Numbered from the stretch's first letter, positions 10,130 to 18,614 are shown. The stretch is 64,000 nucleotides of DNA from Clostridium sp. AWRP (GCF_004006395.2 NZ_CP029758.2:4340001-4404000); one strand, 5' to 3'. Numbers and translations: made by a program. The notes: generated from the letters alone by a model not told the origin.

Positions 10130-10245
10130 TTAAAAAGTCTCTCCATAGACACAGAGAGAGACCAACTATACTTTCTATTGGAATCCTTGATAGGTTGGTT
10201 ACACCGTTATGCTATCGCACCTATTGTCTACGGAATATTTACATA
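10130..10245 (-). ncRNA. Ribosomal protein L10 leader with attenuator
   Basis: On the minus strand this region contains the conserved L10-leader core (CCGTAGACAATAGGTGCGA at about 10214-10232, then GTTATGC-type and CCAACCTATCAAGG segments). It ends in a hairpin (GTCTCTC at 10137-10143 paired with GAGAGAC at 10156-10162) followed by TTTTT. In the Firmicute family, L10 or L10-L12 binds this leader and promotes termination before rplJL. Confidence 0.88.
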
Positions 10246-10274
10246 TTTAATTTTTGCATTACATACAAGTTAAT

Positions 10275-10964
10275 TTAATCTAAAACTTTTGCTGAATTTA
10301 TCTTTATTCCTGGTCCCATAGTACTTGATATTACTACAGACTTCAAATATTGACCTTTAGATGCTGATGGCTTTGCTTTTACTACAGCTTCCATTAATGT
10401 ATGAAAGTTATCCAACAATTTTTGTGATTCAAAAGATTTCTTGCCTATTGGAACATGGATTATACTAGTTTTATCTACTCTATATTCAACTTTACCAGCC
10501 TTAATCTCCTCTATTGCCTTTGCAACATCAAAAGTAACAGTACCAGATTTAGGGTTTGGCATTAATCCCTTAGGTCCAAGCACTCTTCCTAATCTTCCTA
10601 CAACTCCCATCATATCTGGGGTTGCTACAACAACATCAAAATCAAACCAATTTTCTTTTTGAATCTTATCAACATATTCTTGTGCGCCTACATAATCTGC
10701 TCCTGCTTCCTGAGCTTCTTTAACCTTAGCGCCTTTTGCAAATACAAGTACTTTAACTTTTTTTCCTGTTCCATGAGGAAGAACTACAGCTCCTCTAACT
10801 TGTTGATCTGCATGTCTTGGATCTACTCCAAGCTTTAATGCTAATTCTATTGTTTCATCAAACTTTGCTTTTGATGTTTTTAAGACAAGCTCTATAGCTT
10901 CTGATGGTTCATATAATGTACCCTTATCAATAAGCTTAGCACTTTCTATATACTTTTTTCCCAT
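10275..10964 (-). CDS. rplA: 50S ribosomal protein L1
   Basis: A 229-residue L1, MGKKYIESAKLIDKG..., the usual bacterial length. L1 forms the mobile stalk at the E site. The signature KGLMPNPKSGTVT lies at about 153-165. The 3' end is 30 bp upstream of the L10 leader; its start is 56 bp after rplK, so rplK-rplA form the usual L11 operon, where L1 typically represses its own mRNA. Confidence 0.97.
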   Translation of the reverse strand: MGKKYIESAKLIDKGTLYEPSEAIELVLKTSKAKFDETIELALKLGVDPRHADQQVRGAVVLPHGTGKKVKVLVFAKGAKVKEAQEAGADYVGAQEYVDKIQKENWFDFDVVVATPDMMGVVGRLGRVLGPKGLMPNPKSGTVTFDVAKAIEEIKAGKVEYRVDKTSIIHVPIGKKSFESQKLLDNFHTLMEAVVKAKPSASKGQYLKSVVISSTMGPGIKINSAKVLD

Positions 10965-11020
10965 GTCGAAATCCTCCCTTGTGGTTTTAACGGTTTATAC
11001 CTCCCACTTATTTTGGTTAA

Positions 11021-11446
11021 CTAGTCTTCTACAGTTATTCCCATACTTCTTGCAGTTCCTGCTATCATCTTCATAGCAGTTTCAACTGATGCAGCATTTA
11101 AATCTGGCATTTTTGTTTCAGCAATCTGTCTTACCTGATCTTTAGTTACCTTAGCAACTTTAGTTTTATTTGGTACACCAGATCCACTTTCTATTCCTGC
11201 TGCTTTCTTTAGTAATACTGCTGCTGGAGGGGTCTTTAGTATAAAACTAAAAGATCTATCCTGATATACAGTAATTACTACTGGAATTATAAATCCTGCC
11301 TGTTTAGCAGTCTTTGCATTGAATTCCTTACAGAAACCCATAATATTTACACCATGCTGTCCAAGTGCTGGTCCAACTGGTGGTGCTGGGCTTGCTTTTC
11401 CTGCAGGAAGTTGAAGTTTTATCATTCCTACTACTTTTTTAGCCAT
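11021..11446 (-). CDS. rplK: 50S ribosomal protein L11
   Basis: A 141-residue L11 starting MAKKVVGMIKLQLPAGKASP. I chose this ATG over one three codons upstream because it has the conserved N-terminus and an AGGAGGT site at proper spacing. L11 and its rRNA form the GTPase-associated centre and are needed for stringent-response activation of RelA. PAPPVGPALGQHGVNIMGFCK and the C-terminal GTARSMGITVED are typical. Confidence 0.97.
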   Translation of the reverse strand: MAKKVVGMIKLQLPAGKASPAPPVGPALGQHGVNIMGFCKEFNAKTAKQAGFIIPVVITVYQDRSFSFILKTPPAAVLLKKAAGIESGSGVPNKTKVAKVTKDQVRQIAETKMPDLNAASVETAMKMIAGTARSMGITVED

Positions 11447-11516
11447 AATATACACCTCCTATATGTGGTTATGTATAAATACATCTCCCACTTACTATAA
11501 ACTTTTGCTTTATGCA

Positions 11517-12038
11517 TTATTCTATTTTTTCTATTTGATTAAAATCAAGTTCAACAGGAGTTTCCCTGCCAAACATATTAACTAAAGCTTTAATTTTTCT
11601 TTTCTCAGTATTTATTTCCTGGATAACAGCTAAGAAGTTCTCTAACGGTCCTGATTTCACCTTTACATTTTCTCCTACTGATATATCTACATTTATTGGT
11701 TTTTCGCTAATTCCCATATCTCTTACTTCTTCATCCGTAAGTGGAACAGGTTTAGAACCAGGTCCAACAAAACCTGTAACTCCTCTAGTATTTCTAACTA
11801 TATACCAAGAATCATCAGTCATTATCATGTGTATTAAAACATATCCCGGAAATACTTTTTTTAAGGTTATTTTCTTTTTTCCATCTTTAATCTCAACTTG
11901 TTCTTCCATTGGAACTTGAACATCATCTATCCAATCATAAAGGTTCCTATTTTCTATGGTTTTTTCAAGATTAACTTTAACTTTATTTTCGTAACCAGAA
12001 TATGTATGAACTACATACCACTTAGCTTTATCTGACAT
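11517..12038 (-). CDS. nusG: Transcription termination/antitermination factor NusG
   Basis: A 173-residue NusG with the NGN domain (KWYVVHTYSGYENKVKVNLE at about 6-25; FPGYVLIHM near 64-72) and the C-terminal KOW domain (VGENVKVKSGPLENFLAVIQ near 121-140). There is no inserted domain. It binds the beta' clamp of RNA polymerase and links it to Rho or the ribosome. It follows secE by about 40 bp and precedes rplK. Confidence 0.96.
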   Translation of the reverse strand: MSDKAKWYVVHTYSGYENKVKVNLEKTIENRNLYDWIDDVQVPMEEQVEIKDGKKKITLKKVFPGYVLIHMIMTDDSWYIVRNTRGVTGFVGPGSKPVPLTDEEVRDMGISEKPINVDISVGENVKVKSGPLENFLAVIQEINTEKRKIKALVNMFGRETPVELDFNQIEKIE

Positions 12039-12079
12039 AACTCTAGGGACAAAACTATTTCTTAGTCCCTACCTCCTTT

Positions 12080-12310
12080 TTATTTCATAATAATCTTAGC
12101 TAAAGAATTAAATCCAAAATCTATAACTCCAACAATCACCACATAAATAACACAAAATATAGCAACGGCAATTGTAGCTTTTTTTGTATGTTCTTTAGAG
12201 GCCCAAGTTATCCGTTTGAATTCTGATACTAGTCCTTTAAAAAAATTAAAGAACCCACCTTCAAGTGCTGTCTGTTTATCAACTTTTTTCATATCACCGT
12301 TTGCACCCAT
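12080..12310 (-). CDS. secE: Preprotein translocase subunit SecE
   Basis: A 76-residue SecE with the conserved amphipathic helix (FKGLVSEFKRITWASKEHT at about 24-42) and one transmembrane segment (IAVAIFCVIYVVIVGVIDF, about 47-65). SecE clamps SecY in the translocon. I chose the first ATG (12308-12310) because GAGGATG lies at good spacing upstream; an internal ATG six codons later lacks a convincing site. It lies between rpmG and nusG. Confidence 0.93.
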   Translation of the reverse strand: MGANGDMKKVDKQTALEGGFFNFFKGLVSEFKRITWASKEHTKKATIAVAIFCVIYVVIVGVIDFGFNSLAKIIMK

Positions 12311-12353
12311 TTGCTCACATCCTCAAAACAATTTAATATGTGCCTCTACAATA

Positions 12354-12503
12354 TTATCTAGTTTCTTTATGAACTGTGTGTTTATGACAAAAAGGACAAT
12401 ACTTTTTCATTTCTAATCTATCTGGATCATTTTTCTTGTTTTTCATTGTATTGTAATTTCTTTGTTTACAATCTGTACACGCTAGTATCACTTTTACTCT
12501 CAT
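12354..12503 (-). CDS. rpmG: 50S ribosomal protein L33
   Basis: A 49-residue reading frame. The product begins MRVKVILACTDCKQRNYNT and ends with YCPFCHKHTVHKETR. The two CxxC pairs (C9/C12 and C36/C39) make this the zinc-binding L33 form. It lies upstream of secE in the standard rpmG-secE-nusG-rplKA order. The ATG at 12501-12503 is preceded by GGAGGTTAGAGAGT. Confidence 0.93.
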   Translation of the reverse strand: MRVKVILACTDCKQRNYNTMKNKKNDPDRLEMKKYCPFCHKHTVHKETR

Positions 12504-12653
12504 TACTCTCTAACCTCCTAATATAGCTCACAAACATAATCAATTAGAAATTTATTTTCAAAATCATGCATTACTTAACTAAATTATCACAACTTAGTTT
12601 TTATGTCAATGGCTTAAAAATATAAACAGATACTATCTAATTTTTTACTTTCA

Positions 12654-12683
12654 AAGGGACCGGATTTAGAAACCCAGTCCCTA
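12654..12683 (-). terminator. Probable terminator after tuf
   Basis: An imperfect GC-rich inverted repeat (GGGAC at 12656-12660 and GTCCC at 12677-12681, with inner GG/CC pairs) lies between tuf and rpmG, immediately after the tuf stop. The T tract on the minus strand is short (TTTGAAAG), so it may be leaky. Confidence 0.6.
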
Positions 12684-12688
12684 AAATA

Positions 12689-13882
12689 TTACTCAGTTAT
12701 TGTAGTAACAACACCTGATCCAACTGTTCTTCCGCCTTCTCTTATTGCAAATCTTAATCCTTCATGCATTGCTACTGGTGTTATAAGTTCTACGTTCATG
12801 TCTATGTGGTCTCCTGGCATTACCATTTCTACTCCTTCTGGTAATGCAATTGATCCTGTTACATCTGTTGTTCTAAAGTAAAATTGTGGTCTGTATCCAT
12901 TGAAGAATGGTGTATGTCTTCCACCTTCTTCTTTCTTAAGTACATATACCTGACCTACAAATTTCTTATGTGGATGTACTGTTCCTGGTTTTGCTAGTAC
13001 TTGACCTCTTTCTACTTCGTCCCTCTGTATTCCTCTTAATAGTACTCCGATGTTATCTCCTGCCATTGCCTGGTCTAGAAGTTTTCTAAACATCTCTACT
13101 CCTGTACATGTTGTCTTCTTCTTCTCTTCCTTTAATCCTACTATCTCTAATTCGTCTCCGATTTTTAATACTCCACTTTCTACTCTTCCTGTTGCTACTG
13201 TTCCTCTTCCTGTTATTGTGAATACATCTTCTATTGGCATTAAGAAGTCCTTATCTGTTGGTCTTTCTGGTGTTGGTATATATTCATCTACTGCATCCAT
13301 TAATTCATGTATGCATTTTGTTGCTTCTGGATCATCTGGGTTCTCTAATACCTTTAACGCACTTCCTACTATTATTGGTACGTCGTCTCCTGGGAATCCA
13401 TACTCACTTAATAATTCTCTTACTTCCATCTCTACTAATTCTAGTAATTCTGGATCGTCTACCTGGTCTGACTTATTTAAGAATACTACTATATACTGTA
13501 CTCCTACTCTGCTTGCTAACAATATATGTTCTCTTGTCTGTGGCATTGGACCATCTGCTGCACTTACTACTAGAATTGCTCCATCCATTTGTGCTGCTCC
13601 TGTTATCATGTTCTTTACATAATCTGCATGTCCTGGACAATCTACATGAGCATAGTGTCTCTTATCTGTCTCATATTCTACATGAGCTGTATTTATTGTT
13701 ATTCCTCTTTCTTTTTCTTCTGGTGCTTTATCTATTTCATCATACTTTGTTGCTGCTGCTTTTCCCTCTTTTGATAATACCATTGTTATTGCTGCTGTTA
13801 ATGTTGTCTTACCATGGTCTACGTGTCCTATTGTTCCTATGTTTACATGTGGTTTGGTTCTTTCATACTTTTCTTTTGACAT
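12689..13882 (-). CDS. tuf: Elongation factor Tu
   Basis: A 397-residue EF-Tu starting MSKEKYERTKPHVNIGTIG. I preferred this ATG over one nine codons upstream because it gives the conserved N-terminus. The GTPase motifs are intact: GHVDHGKT near 19-26, DCPGH near 81-85 and NKSD near 136-139. EF-Tu delivers aminoacyl-tRNA to the ribosome. It is preceded by tRNA-Gly and tRNA-Thr behind a good promoter and is followed by a terminator. Highly biased codon use makes it the source of long antisense shadow ORFs. Confidence 0.98.
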   Translation of the reverse strand: MSKEKYERTKPHVNIGTIGHVDHGKTTLTAAITMVLSKEGKAAATKYDEIDKAPEEKERGITINTAHVEYETDKRHYAHVDCPGHADYVKNMITGAAQMDGAILVVSAADGPMPQTREHILLASRVGVQYIVVFLNKSDQVDDPELLELVEMEVRELLSEYGFPGDDVPIIVGSALKVLENPDDPEATKCIHELMDAVDEYIPTPERPTDKDFLMPIEDVFTITGRGTVATGRVESGVLKIGDELEIVGLKEEKKKTTCTGVEMFRKLLDQAMAGDNIGVLLRGIQRDEVERGQVLAKPGTVHPHKKFVGQVYVLKKEEGGRHTPFFNGYRPQFYFRTTDVTGSIALPEGVEMVMPGDHIDMNVELITPVAMHEGLRFAIREGGRTVGSGVVTTITE

Positions 13883-13964
13883 TACTCTTCCTCCTTGTTG
13901 GTTATACACATCTTATTTAAGTAAACTCATCCTGGTGTGTTGTAAAAACTTTATACATCATTAT

Positions 13965-14040
13965 TGGAGCCCATGACCAGGATTGAACTGGTGACCTCCA
14001 CCTTACCAAGGTGACGCTCTGCCTACTGAGCTACATGGGC
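13965..14040 (-). tRNA. tRNA-Thr (GGT)
   Basis: A 76-nt cloverleaf with encoded CCA. The acceptor GCCCATG pairs with CATGGGC. The anticodon loop TTGGTAA gives anticodon GGT, reading ACC/ACT threonine codons. It lies 9 bp after tRNA-Gly and 82 bp before tuf on the same strand, so it is probably processed from the tuf transcript. Confidence 0.95.
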
Positions 14041-14049
14041 AATTTCTCT

Positions 14050-14125
14050 TGGAGCGGGAAACGGGACTCGAACCCGCGACGGCCAACTTGGGAAGCTGGT
14101 GTTCTACCACTGAACTACTCCCGCC
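14050..14125 (-). tRNA. tRNA-Gly (CCC)
   Basis: A 76-nt cloverleaf with encoded CCA, starting GGCGGGAGTAGTTCAGTGG. The anticodon stem CCAGC/GTTGG encloses the loop TTCCCAA, so the anticodon is CCC (codon GGG), unlike the more usual Gly loop CTTCCAA. It is the first gene of the tRNA-Gly, tRNA-Thr, tuf unit. Confidence 0.92.
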
Positions 14126-14168
14126 AATAAACTTCAATTAAATATCAAAAGTAACATATCAGTTATTA

Positions 14169-14197
14169 ATTCTAATACAAGTATATTTTTTTGTCAA
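14169..14197 (-). promoter_or_regulatory. Sigma-A promoter for tRNA-Gly/tRNA-Thr/tuf
   Basis: On the minus strand TTGACA (14192-14197) and TAGAAT (14169-14174) are separated by 17 bp, about 44 bp upstream of tRNA-Gly. No other good promoter is seen between here and tuf. Confidence 0.75.
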
Positions 14198-14208
14198 TAT
14201 ACTATTTT

Positions 14209-14850
14209 TTATTTATGAATTAAACATTTTTCCAATTTTCTTTTAACTCTCTGTAAAGCATTATCTATAGACTTGGCATGTCTATCTAAATCACATGCAA
14301 TTTCTTGATATGACTTTCCATCGACATAAGACATAAGTACTTCCATTTCTAAATTTGACAACACTTCCCCTATTTCACTTTGTATATGATTTAGTTCTTC
14401 CCTGCTAATTACAAGTTCTTCGGGATCTTCCACCTTAGTTTCAGACAAAACATCCAATAAAGTTCTATCTGATTCTTCATCATATATAGGCTTATTTAAA
14501 GATATATATGTATTTAATGGAATATGCTTCTGCCTAGTAGCAGTTTTTATAGCAGTTATTATTTGACGGGTCACGCAAAGTTCTGCAAAAGCCTTAAAAG
14601 ATGATAACTTATCTGGTTTAAAATCCCTTATGGCCTTATATAAACCTATCATACCTTCCTGGTAGATATCCTCCTTATCCGCACCAATTAAAAAATATGA
14701 TTTTGATTTTGACTTAACAAAATTTCCATACTTATTTATCAGGTACTCCTGAGCACTTACATCCCCTTTTTTTGCCTCAATAACTATTTCTTCATCTAAT
14801 TTTTCTTCAAAGGGGGAAACTTTCCTAGCATTATAACTCCCATTATCCAA
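14209..14850 (-). CDS. sigH: RNA polymerase sporulation sigma factor SigH
   Basis: A 213-residue sigma factor. Region 2 contains YFLIGADKEDIYQEGMIGLY and SFKAFAELCVTRQIITAIK, and region 4 contains SYQEIACDLDRHAKSIDNAL, all close to Bacillus sigma-H. In clostridia it acts early in sporulation and directs spo0A and sigF-operon transcription. I chose the TTG at 14848-14850, which follows GGAGGGG at good spacing; the upstream GTG/ATG frame lacks a site. It follows yacP and rlmB in the conserved cluster. Confidence 0.93.
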   Translation of the reverse strand: MDNGSYNARKVSPFEEKLDEEIVIEAKKGDVSAQEYLINKYGNFVKSKSKSYFLIGADKEDIYQEGMIGLYKAIRDFKPDKLSSFKAFAELCVTRQIITAIKTATRQKHIPLNTYISLNKPIYDEESDRTLLDVLSETKVEDPEELVISREELNHIQSEIGEVLSNLEMEVLMSYVDGKSYQEIACDLDRHAKSIDNALQRVKRKLEKCLIHK

Positions 14851-14923
14851 GATATCCCCTCCAACACAATTATAAACCACTGCTACAATTATACATTAAA
14901 AGTAAATTTATAGTCAATACATT

Positions 14924-15436
14924 TTAGTCACTTTTACGAATCTTTTCAAGTTTTTCCAATATATCCTCTTTTATACTATCTTCCAAAGTATTTCTTTGTT
15001 CGTGATATCTCTTTTCAATTTTATTTTTTATATGATTCTCTACATTATTAACTTCATGATAAAATTCAATAGAGGACATCCTAACAGCACCTCTCTGAAA
15101 TGTTACTTGCTGTTCTAACGAATCAGAAGTTACTACAAATACTTCATTCTTACGTCCTATATTATTTACAGTTCTTTCTATAAAACTATCTGCCGTCTCA
15201 TTTTCTTTAGTAAATACTACTACAACATTTTTATTAATTTTCTCTTTTTTTTCTAAGCTTCCCGATACCATATGGGCATCAAATACTATAAAAACTTTAT
15301 AGTCCTTATATACCGAGTAATTGCTTAAAGTTTCTATAAGCGACTGTCTTGCGGTTTCAAGACTATAATTTTTTATATTATTTAACTTAGGCCAACTATT
15401 TATAACATTATATCCATCTACAAAAATGTTTCTCAA
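14924..15436 (-). CDS. yacP: NYN-domain ribonuclease, YacP/Rae1-like
   Basis: A 170-residue protein starting with the NYN/PIN-like motif FVDGYNVINSWPKL; acidic residues recur at 'VFIVFDAH' (about 48-55) and 'ETADSFIERTV' (about 81-91). Bacillus YacP (Rae1) is a ribosome-associated endoribonuclease that cuts certain mRNAs in the A site. The C-terminal 40 residues are charged and helical. The TTG start overlaps the rlmB TGA (TTGA), indicating translational coupling. Function is inferred from family and position. Confidence 0.85.
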   Translation of the reverse strand: MRNIFVDGYNVINSWPKLNNIKNYSLETARQSLIETLSNYSVYKDYKVFIVFDAHMVSGSLEKKEKINKNVVVVFTKENETADSFIERTVNNIGRKNEVFVVTSDSLEQQVTFQRGAVRMSSIEFYHEVNNVENHIKNKIEKRYHEQRNTLEDSIKEDILEKLEKIRKSD

Positions 15437-16233
15437 CTTCTACCACATTTTATTCTCTGCTTTAATATTTCATACATCAATATGCCACCTGCCACAGAAG
15501 CATTTAGGGATGACACTCTTCCTACCATAGGTATCTTTACCAGTACATCACATTTTTCTTTAGTTAGTTTAGCTATTCCTCTTCCTTCACTTCCTATTAT
15601 TAAAGCCGCAGGTCCCTTAAAATCAACATCAAAGCAATAATTTTCTCCACTCATATCAGCCCCATATACCCATATGCCATCTTTCTTTAATTTTTCTATT
15701 GTAGTATTTAAATTTGTAACTTTACATATTTTCATATACTCTGCTGCTCCTACAGAAGATTTATATACCACAGGCGTAATTCCCACATTTCTTCTTTTAG
15801 GTATTATAATTCCATGAGCACCGCATATCTCAGCAGTTCTTATTATTGCGCCAAAGTTATGGGGATCTTCTATTTCATCTAATACAATTATAAAAGGAGC
15901 TTCTTTTTTTTCTTTAGCGTATTCTAATATATCCTCTACTTGACAATATTTATAAGGGGTTATTTGTGCAATTACTCCTTGATGTGCTCCTGTCTGTGAA
16001 ATTTTATCTAACTTTTTTCTATCCACCTGTTTTACAACTATATGCTTTTCTTTAGCTTTAGCAAGTATTATATTTATAGAACCCGACATATTTCCCTCTG
16101 CAAGAAAAATCTGTTCTATAGTTGTATCGCTTGATTTTAAAGCTTCAATAACTGCATTTCTGCCTTCAATTAAATCCTCTCTAAACTCAACTTTATCTGT
16201 CAAGTTCGTTGACTTTTTATACTTATTTTTCAT
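15433..16233 (-). CDS. rlmB: 23S rRNA 2'-O-ribose methyltransferase, RlmB/TrmH family
   Basis: A 266-residue SPOUT enzyme. It has an N-terminal substrate-binding domain (DLIEGRNAVIEALKS at about 20-34) and the trefoil-knot domain with VLDEIEDPHNFGAIIRTAE (motif 1, about 124-142), LIIGSEGRGI (motif 2, about 213-222) and IPMVGRVSSLNASVAGGILM (motif 3). The family methylates G2251 (E. coli numbering) of 23S rRNA; in Firmicutes the precise target of YacO-type proteins is less certain. It is directly followed by yacP. Confidence 0.87.
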   Translation of the reverse strand: MKNKYKKSTNLTDKVEFREDLIEGRNAVIEALKSSDTTIEQIFLAEGNMSGSINIILAKAKEKHIVVKQVDRKKLDKISQTGAHQGVIAQITPYKYCQVEDILEYAKEKKEAPFIIVLDEIEDPHNFGAIIRTAEICGAHGIIIPKRRNVGITPVVYKSSVGAAEYMKICKVTNLNTTIEKLKKDGIWVYGADMSGENYCFDVDFKGPAALIIGSEGRGIAKLTKEKCDVLVKIPMVGRVSSLNASVAGGILMYEILKQRIKCGRS

Positions 16234-16259
16234 AATCCTACCCTTTATACCTCAATTTC

Positions 16260-16360
16260 CTATTTACTTTTTTTATCTACCTTATATTTCTTTCGTATCT
16301 CTTGTAACTTTCCACAAGTCATTTTTCCTTCCAAGCAATATTCATACACAGGAAGGTCCA
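16260..16360 (-). pseudogene. thyX: 3' remnant of thyX (flavin-dependent thymidylate synthase)
   Basis: The minus strand encodes the piece EYCLEGKMTCGKLQEIRKK and about ten further residues before the stop at 16260, matching the ThyX C-terminus pattern (GPSC, then CxEGxMxCGK). The preceding GPSCV is present but in another frame, where a TGA follows, so a frameshift separates the two. Nothing resembling the catalytic RHR-x7-S region is present upstream: the homology stops where a repeat element begins (about 16361). Many clostridia carry thyX here between mrnC and rlmB. Assignment rests on the short motif plus synteny. Confidence 0.6.
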
Positions 16361-16485
16361 CAATCCAGGAACACAGCTGCTCTTTAATCCCACTTGGAGA
16401 AAAGCAGATATTCCAAATCTTCGATTTGGTGATAGTCGCTCTCACAGAGTGCGTGGGATTATTAGAGCAGGTAGTCATCGGATAA
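16361..16485. repeat. Inverted-repeat element, copy 1 of 3
   Basis: About 125 bp, closely similar along its length to 23777-23902. It starts CAATCCAGGAACACAGCTGC and ends with GAGCAGGTAGTCATCGGATA, which are diverged terminal inverted repeats. The right half is the best conserved. It lies between mrnC and the thyX remnant. A reading frame that runs through it (to 16478) is not thought to be a gene. Confidence 0.75.
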
Positions 16486-16523
16486 ACAAATTAATCGTAT
16501 ATTCAATTAACCTCTAACGCCAA

Positions 16524-16949
16524 TTAGAATTCCCCTTTATTCTTCAAGTTTATTATAAGCCTAAATAAATAATTTAATCTATCTCTGTTATCTATTAAAT
16601 ATAAAAAACCAATTAATGTTTCAAATCCAGTTGCAAACCTATACTCCTGTACATCTGCATTTTTAGGAACTGTCCCCGATTTAGCATTTCGTCCTTTTTT
16701 AAAAAAATACCTTTCACTGTCAGATAACTCTTGTTCCAACTTTTTTATAACTTCACTTTGAGAATGGGCCTTTACAAATTTTATAGCTTCCACATGCAAA
16801 TTATGTACAGACATATCTCTGTGTTCACTGACTAAGTAAGTTCTTACAAACACCTCATATACAGCATCTCCAATAAACGCAAGTACAAGGGGACTCATCT
16901 GTCTTACCTCTGCTTCACTCATTCTTATGTTTAACAAATCATTTTTCAT
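16524..16949 (-). CDS. mrnC: Mini-ribonuclease III
   Basis: A 141-residue RNase III catalytic domain without a double-stranded RNA-binding domain. The signature LAFIGDAVYEVFVRTYLV (about 23-40) carries the catalytic Asp, and ATGFETLIGFLYLI (about 117-130) carries the catalytic Glu. In Bacillus, MrnC matures 23S rRNA ends. It lies 26 bp downstream of cysS, matching the cysS-mrnC order. The ATG follows GGGGGATAAAG. Confidence 0.93.
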   Translation of the reverse strand: MKNDLLNIRMSEAEVRQMSPLVLAFIGDAVYEVFVRTYLVSEHRDMSVHNLHVEAIKFVKAHSQSEVIKKLEQELSDSERYFFKKGRNAKSGTVPKNADVQEYRFATGFETLIGFLYLIDNRDRLNYLFRLIINLKNKGEF

Positions 16950-16975
16950 CTTTATCCCCCGTTAAATTATAATCT

Positions 16976-18373
16976 CTATACTCTTTTCCATCTTACTCCT
17001 TCTGGTGTATCTTCTAATACTATTCCCTGTGTCTTCAAATCATCCCTTATTTTATCAGAAAGTGCCCAGTTTTTTTCACTTCTAGCTATTTGTCTCTTCT
17101 CTATTAAAGCTTCAATGTCTTTTTCAATACTTCCTCTCTTAGATTGCTGTAATATTCCAAGTGGGGCTCCCAATTCTCTTATTAAATTGAGACAATTCGT
17201 AATTACTTCCGCAGAGGAATCCTTATTTATGTTTACATTTATATCCTTTACAAGGTCAAATATTACAGATATAGCATCTGCTGTATTAAAGTCATCGTCC
17301 ATCTTTTCAATGTATCTTTGCTTATATTTATCTAATTTATTTCTATATTCTTTTTCATTTTCTGAAATTAGTATGTCTTTTTTATTATCTAAAATACTTT
17401 CTAAATTTGTTATTGAATTGTACAATCTATCTAACGCTGATTTCGTAGAATCTAAAAGTTCCATACTAAAATTTATTTGAGTTCTATAATGACCTGATAG
17501 CATAAACATTCTTATTACGTCCGGTTCGTACTTCTCCAAAATTTCCCTTACAGTAAAAAAGTTGTTTAATGATTTTGACATTTTTTGGTTATTTACATTT
17601 ACAAAAGCAGAATGCATCCAACACCTAGCAAATGTTTTACCGGTTCTACCTTCACTTTGAGCTATTTCATTCTCATGATGGGGGAACATTAAATCAGACC
17701 CACCTGCATGTATGTCTATAGTTTCTCCTAGTAAATCATGCGCCATACAGGAGCATTCTATATGCCATCCTGGTCTTCCCATTCCCCAAGGGCTTTCCCA
17801 TGCAGGTTCACCAGGTTTTTGTCCCTTCCAAACTGCGAAATCCATAGGATCTTTCTTTCTCTCATCAACATCTATTCTAGCTCCTGCCCTAAGATCATCT
17901 ATATTTTGTCCAGAAAGTTTTCCATAATTGCTGAATTTTTTTGTACTAAAATAGACATCCCCATCTATTTCATAGGCATAGCCTCTATCTATTAAATCTC
18001 CTATAAATTCAATAATTTTTGTTATATATAAAGTAGCTCTAGGATTTACAGTAGCTCTTTTTATGTGCAAAGCATCTGCGTCCTTATAATATTCCTTTAT
18101 AAACTTATCTCCCAGTTCTTTTACAGTTATATGTTCATCTTGTGCTTTTTTTATCATCTTATCATCAATATCTGTAAAATTTTGTACAAATCTTACTTTA
18201 TATCCCTTGTACTCCAGGTATCGTCTAACAGTGTCAAATACGACAAAAGTTCTGGCATTGCCTATATGGAAAAAATTATATACTGTAGGGCCACATACAT
18301 ACATTTTTACTTCATTGGAATTCAACGGAACAAATTCTTCCTTTTTCCTGGTCATTGTATTAAAAATTTTCAT
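16976..18373 (-). CDS. cysS: Cysteinyl-tRNA synthetase
   Basis: A 465-residue class I synthetase that charges tRNA-Cys. It has the HIGH-type motif in CGPTVYNFFHIGNART (about 27-42), zinc ligands including the Cys and His in HIECSCMAHD and PHHENE, and the KMSKS motif in NNQKMSKSLNN (about 265-275). I placed the start at the ATG giving MKIFNTMTRKKEEF, because AAGGAGG lies ten bases upstream; 38 upstream codons in frame have no family similarity. It heads the cysS-mrnC-(thyX)-rlmB-yacP-sigH group. Confidence 0.96.
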   Translation of the reverse strand: MKIFNTMTRKKEEFVPLNSNEVKMYVCGPTVYNFFHIGNARTFVVFDTVRRYLEYKGYKVRFVQNFTDIDDKMIKKAQDEHITVKELGDKFIKEYYKDADALHIKRATVNPRATLYITKIIEFIGDLIDRGYAYEIDGDVYFSTKKFSNYGKLSGQNIDDLRAGARIDVDERKKDPMDFAVWKGQKPGEPAWESPWGMGRPGWHIECSCMAHDLLGETIDIHAGGSDLMFPHHENEIAQSEGRTGKTFARCWMHSAFVNVNNQKMSKSLNNFFTVREILEKYEPDVIRMFMLSGHYRTQINFSMELLDSTKSALDRLYNSITNLESILDNKKDILISENEKEYRNKLDKYKQRYIEKMDDDFNTADAISVIFDLVKDINVNINKDSSAEVITNCLNLIRELGAPLGILQQSKRGSIEKDIEALIEKRQIARSEKNWALSDKIRDDLKTQGIVLEDTPEGVRWKRV

Positions 18374-18614
18374 GATATTTTGGCCTCCTTGTTTAGTTTG
18401 CTTATTTATATAAACTAAATAAAAATATAAATAAAGTTTTTTACACCAAATAAAATTCTTATCCATAGAATCCTTACAATTTTTCATCTAGAATAGATAC
18501 CTATTGGACAAAATTCTTACTCTAATTTTGATTTAAATTCCCTAAATATTTTATCACATTATTGTAACTTATTTAAGTGCTATTAATATTTTTATCCCTC
18601 TTGCTTTAGATAAG
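18374..18614 (-). other. cysS leader region
   Basis: AT-rich gap between the ispD terminator and cysS. I looked for the T-box antiterminator consensus and did not find it. No small ORF or convincing hairpin is visible; it presumably holds the cysS promoter. Confidence 0.3.

Noticed and set aside
13050..13920. Long plus-strand ORFs opposite tuf, including a 228-residue Leu-rich one
   Set aside because: They are antisense shadows created by the strongly biased codon use of tuf; no ribosome sites or family similarity.
16361..16478. Possible intact small gene reading through the element into the thyX stub (72 residues)
   Set aside because: Its N-terminal half is repeat sequence, and the C-terminal half matches ThyX only after a frameshift; better read as a remnant.
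18374..18614. Possible T-box before cysS
   Set aside because: The conserved antiterminator sequence is absent.
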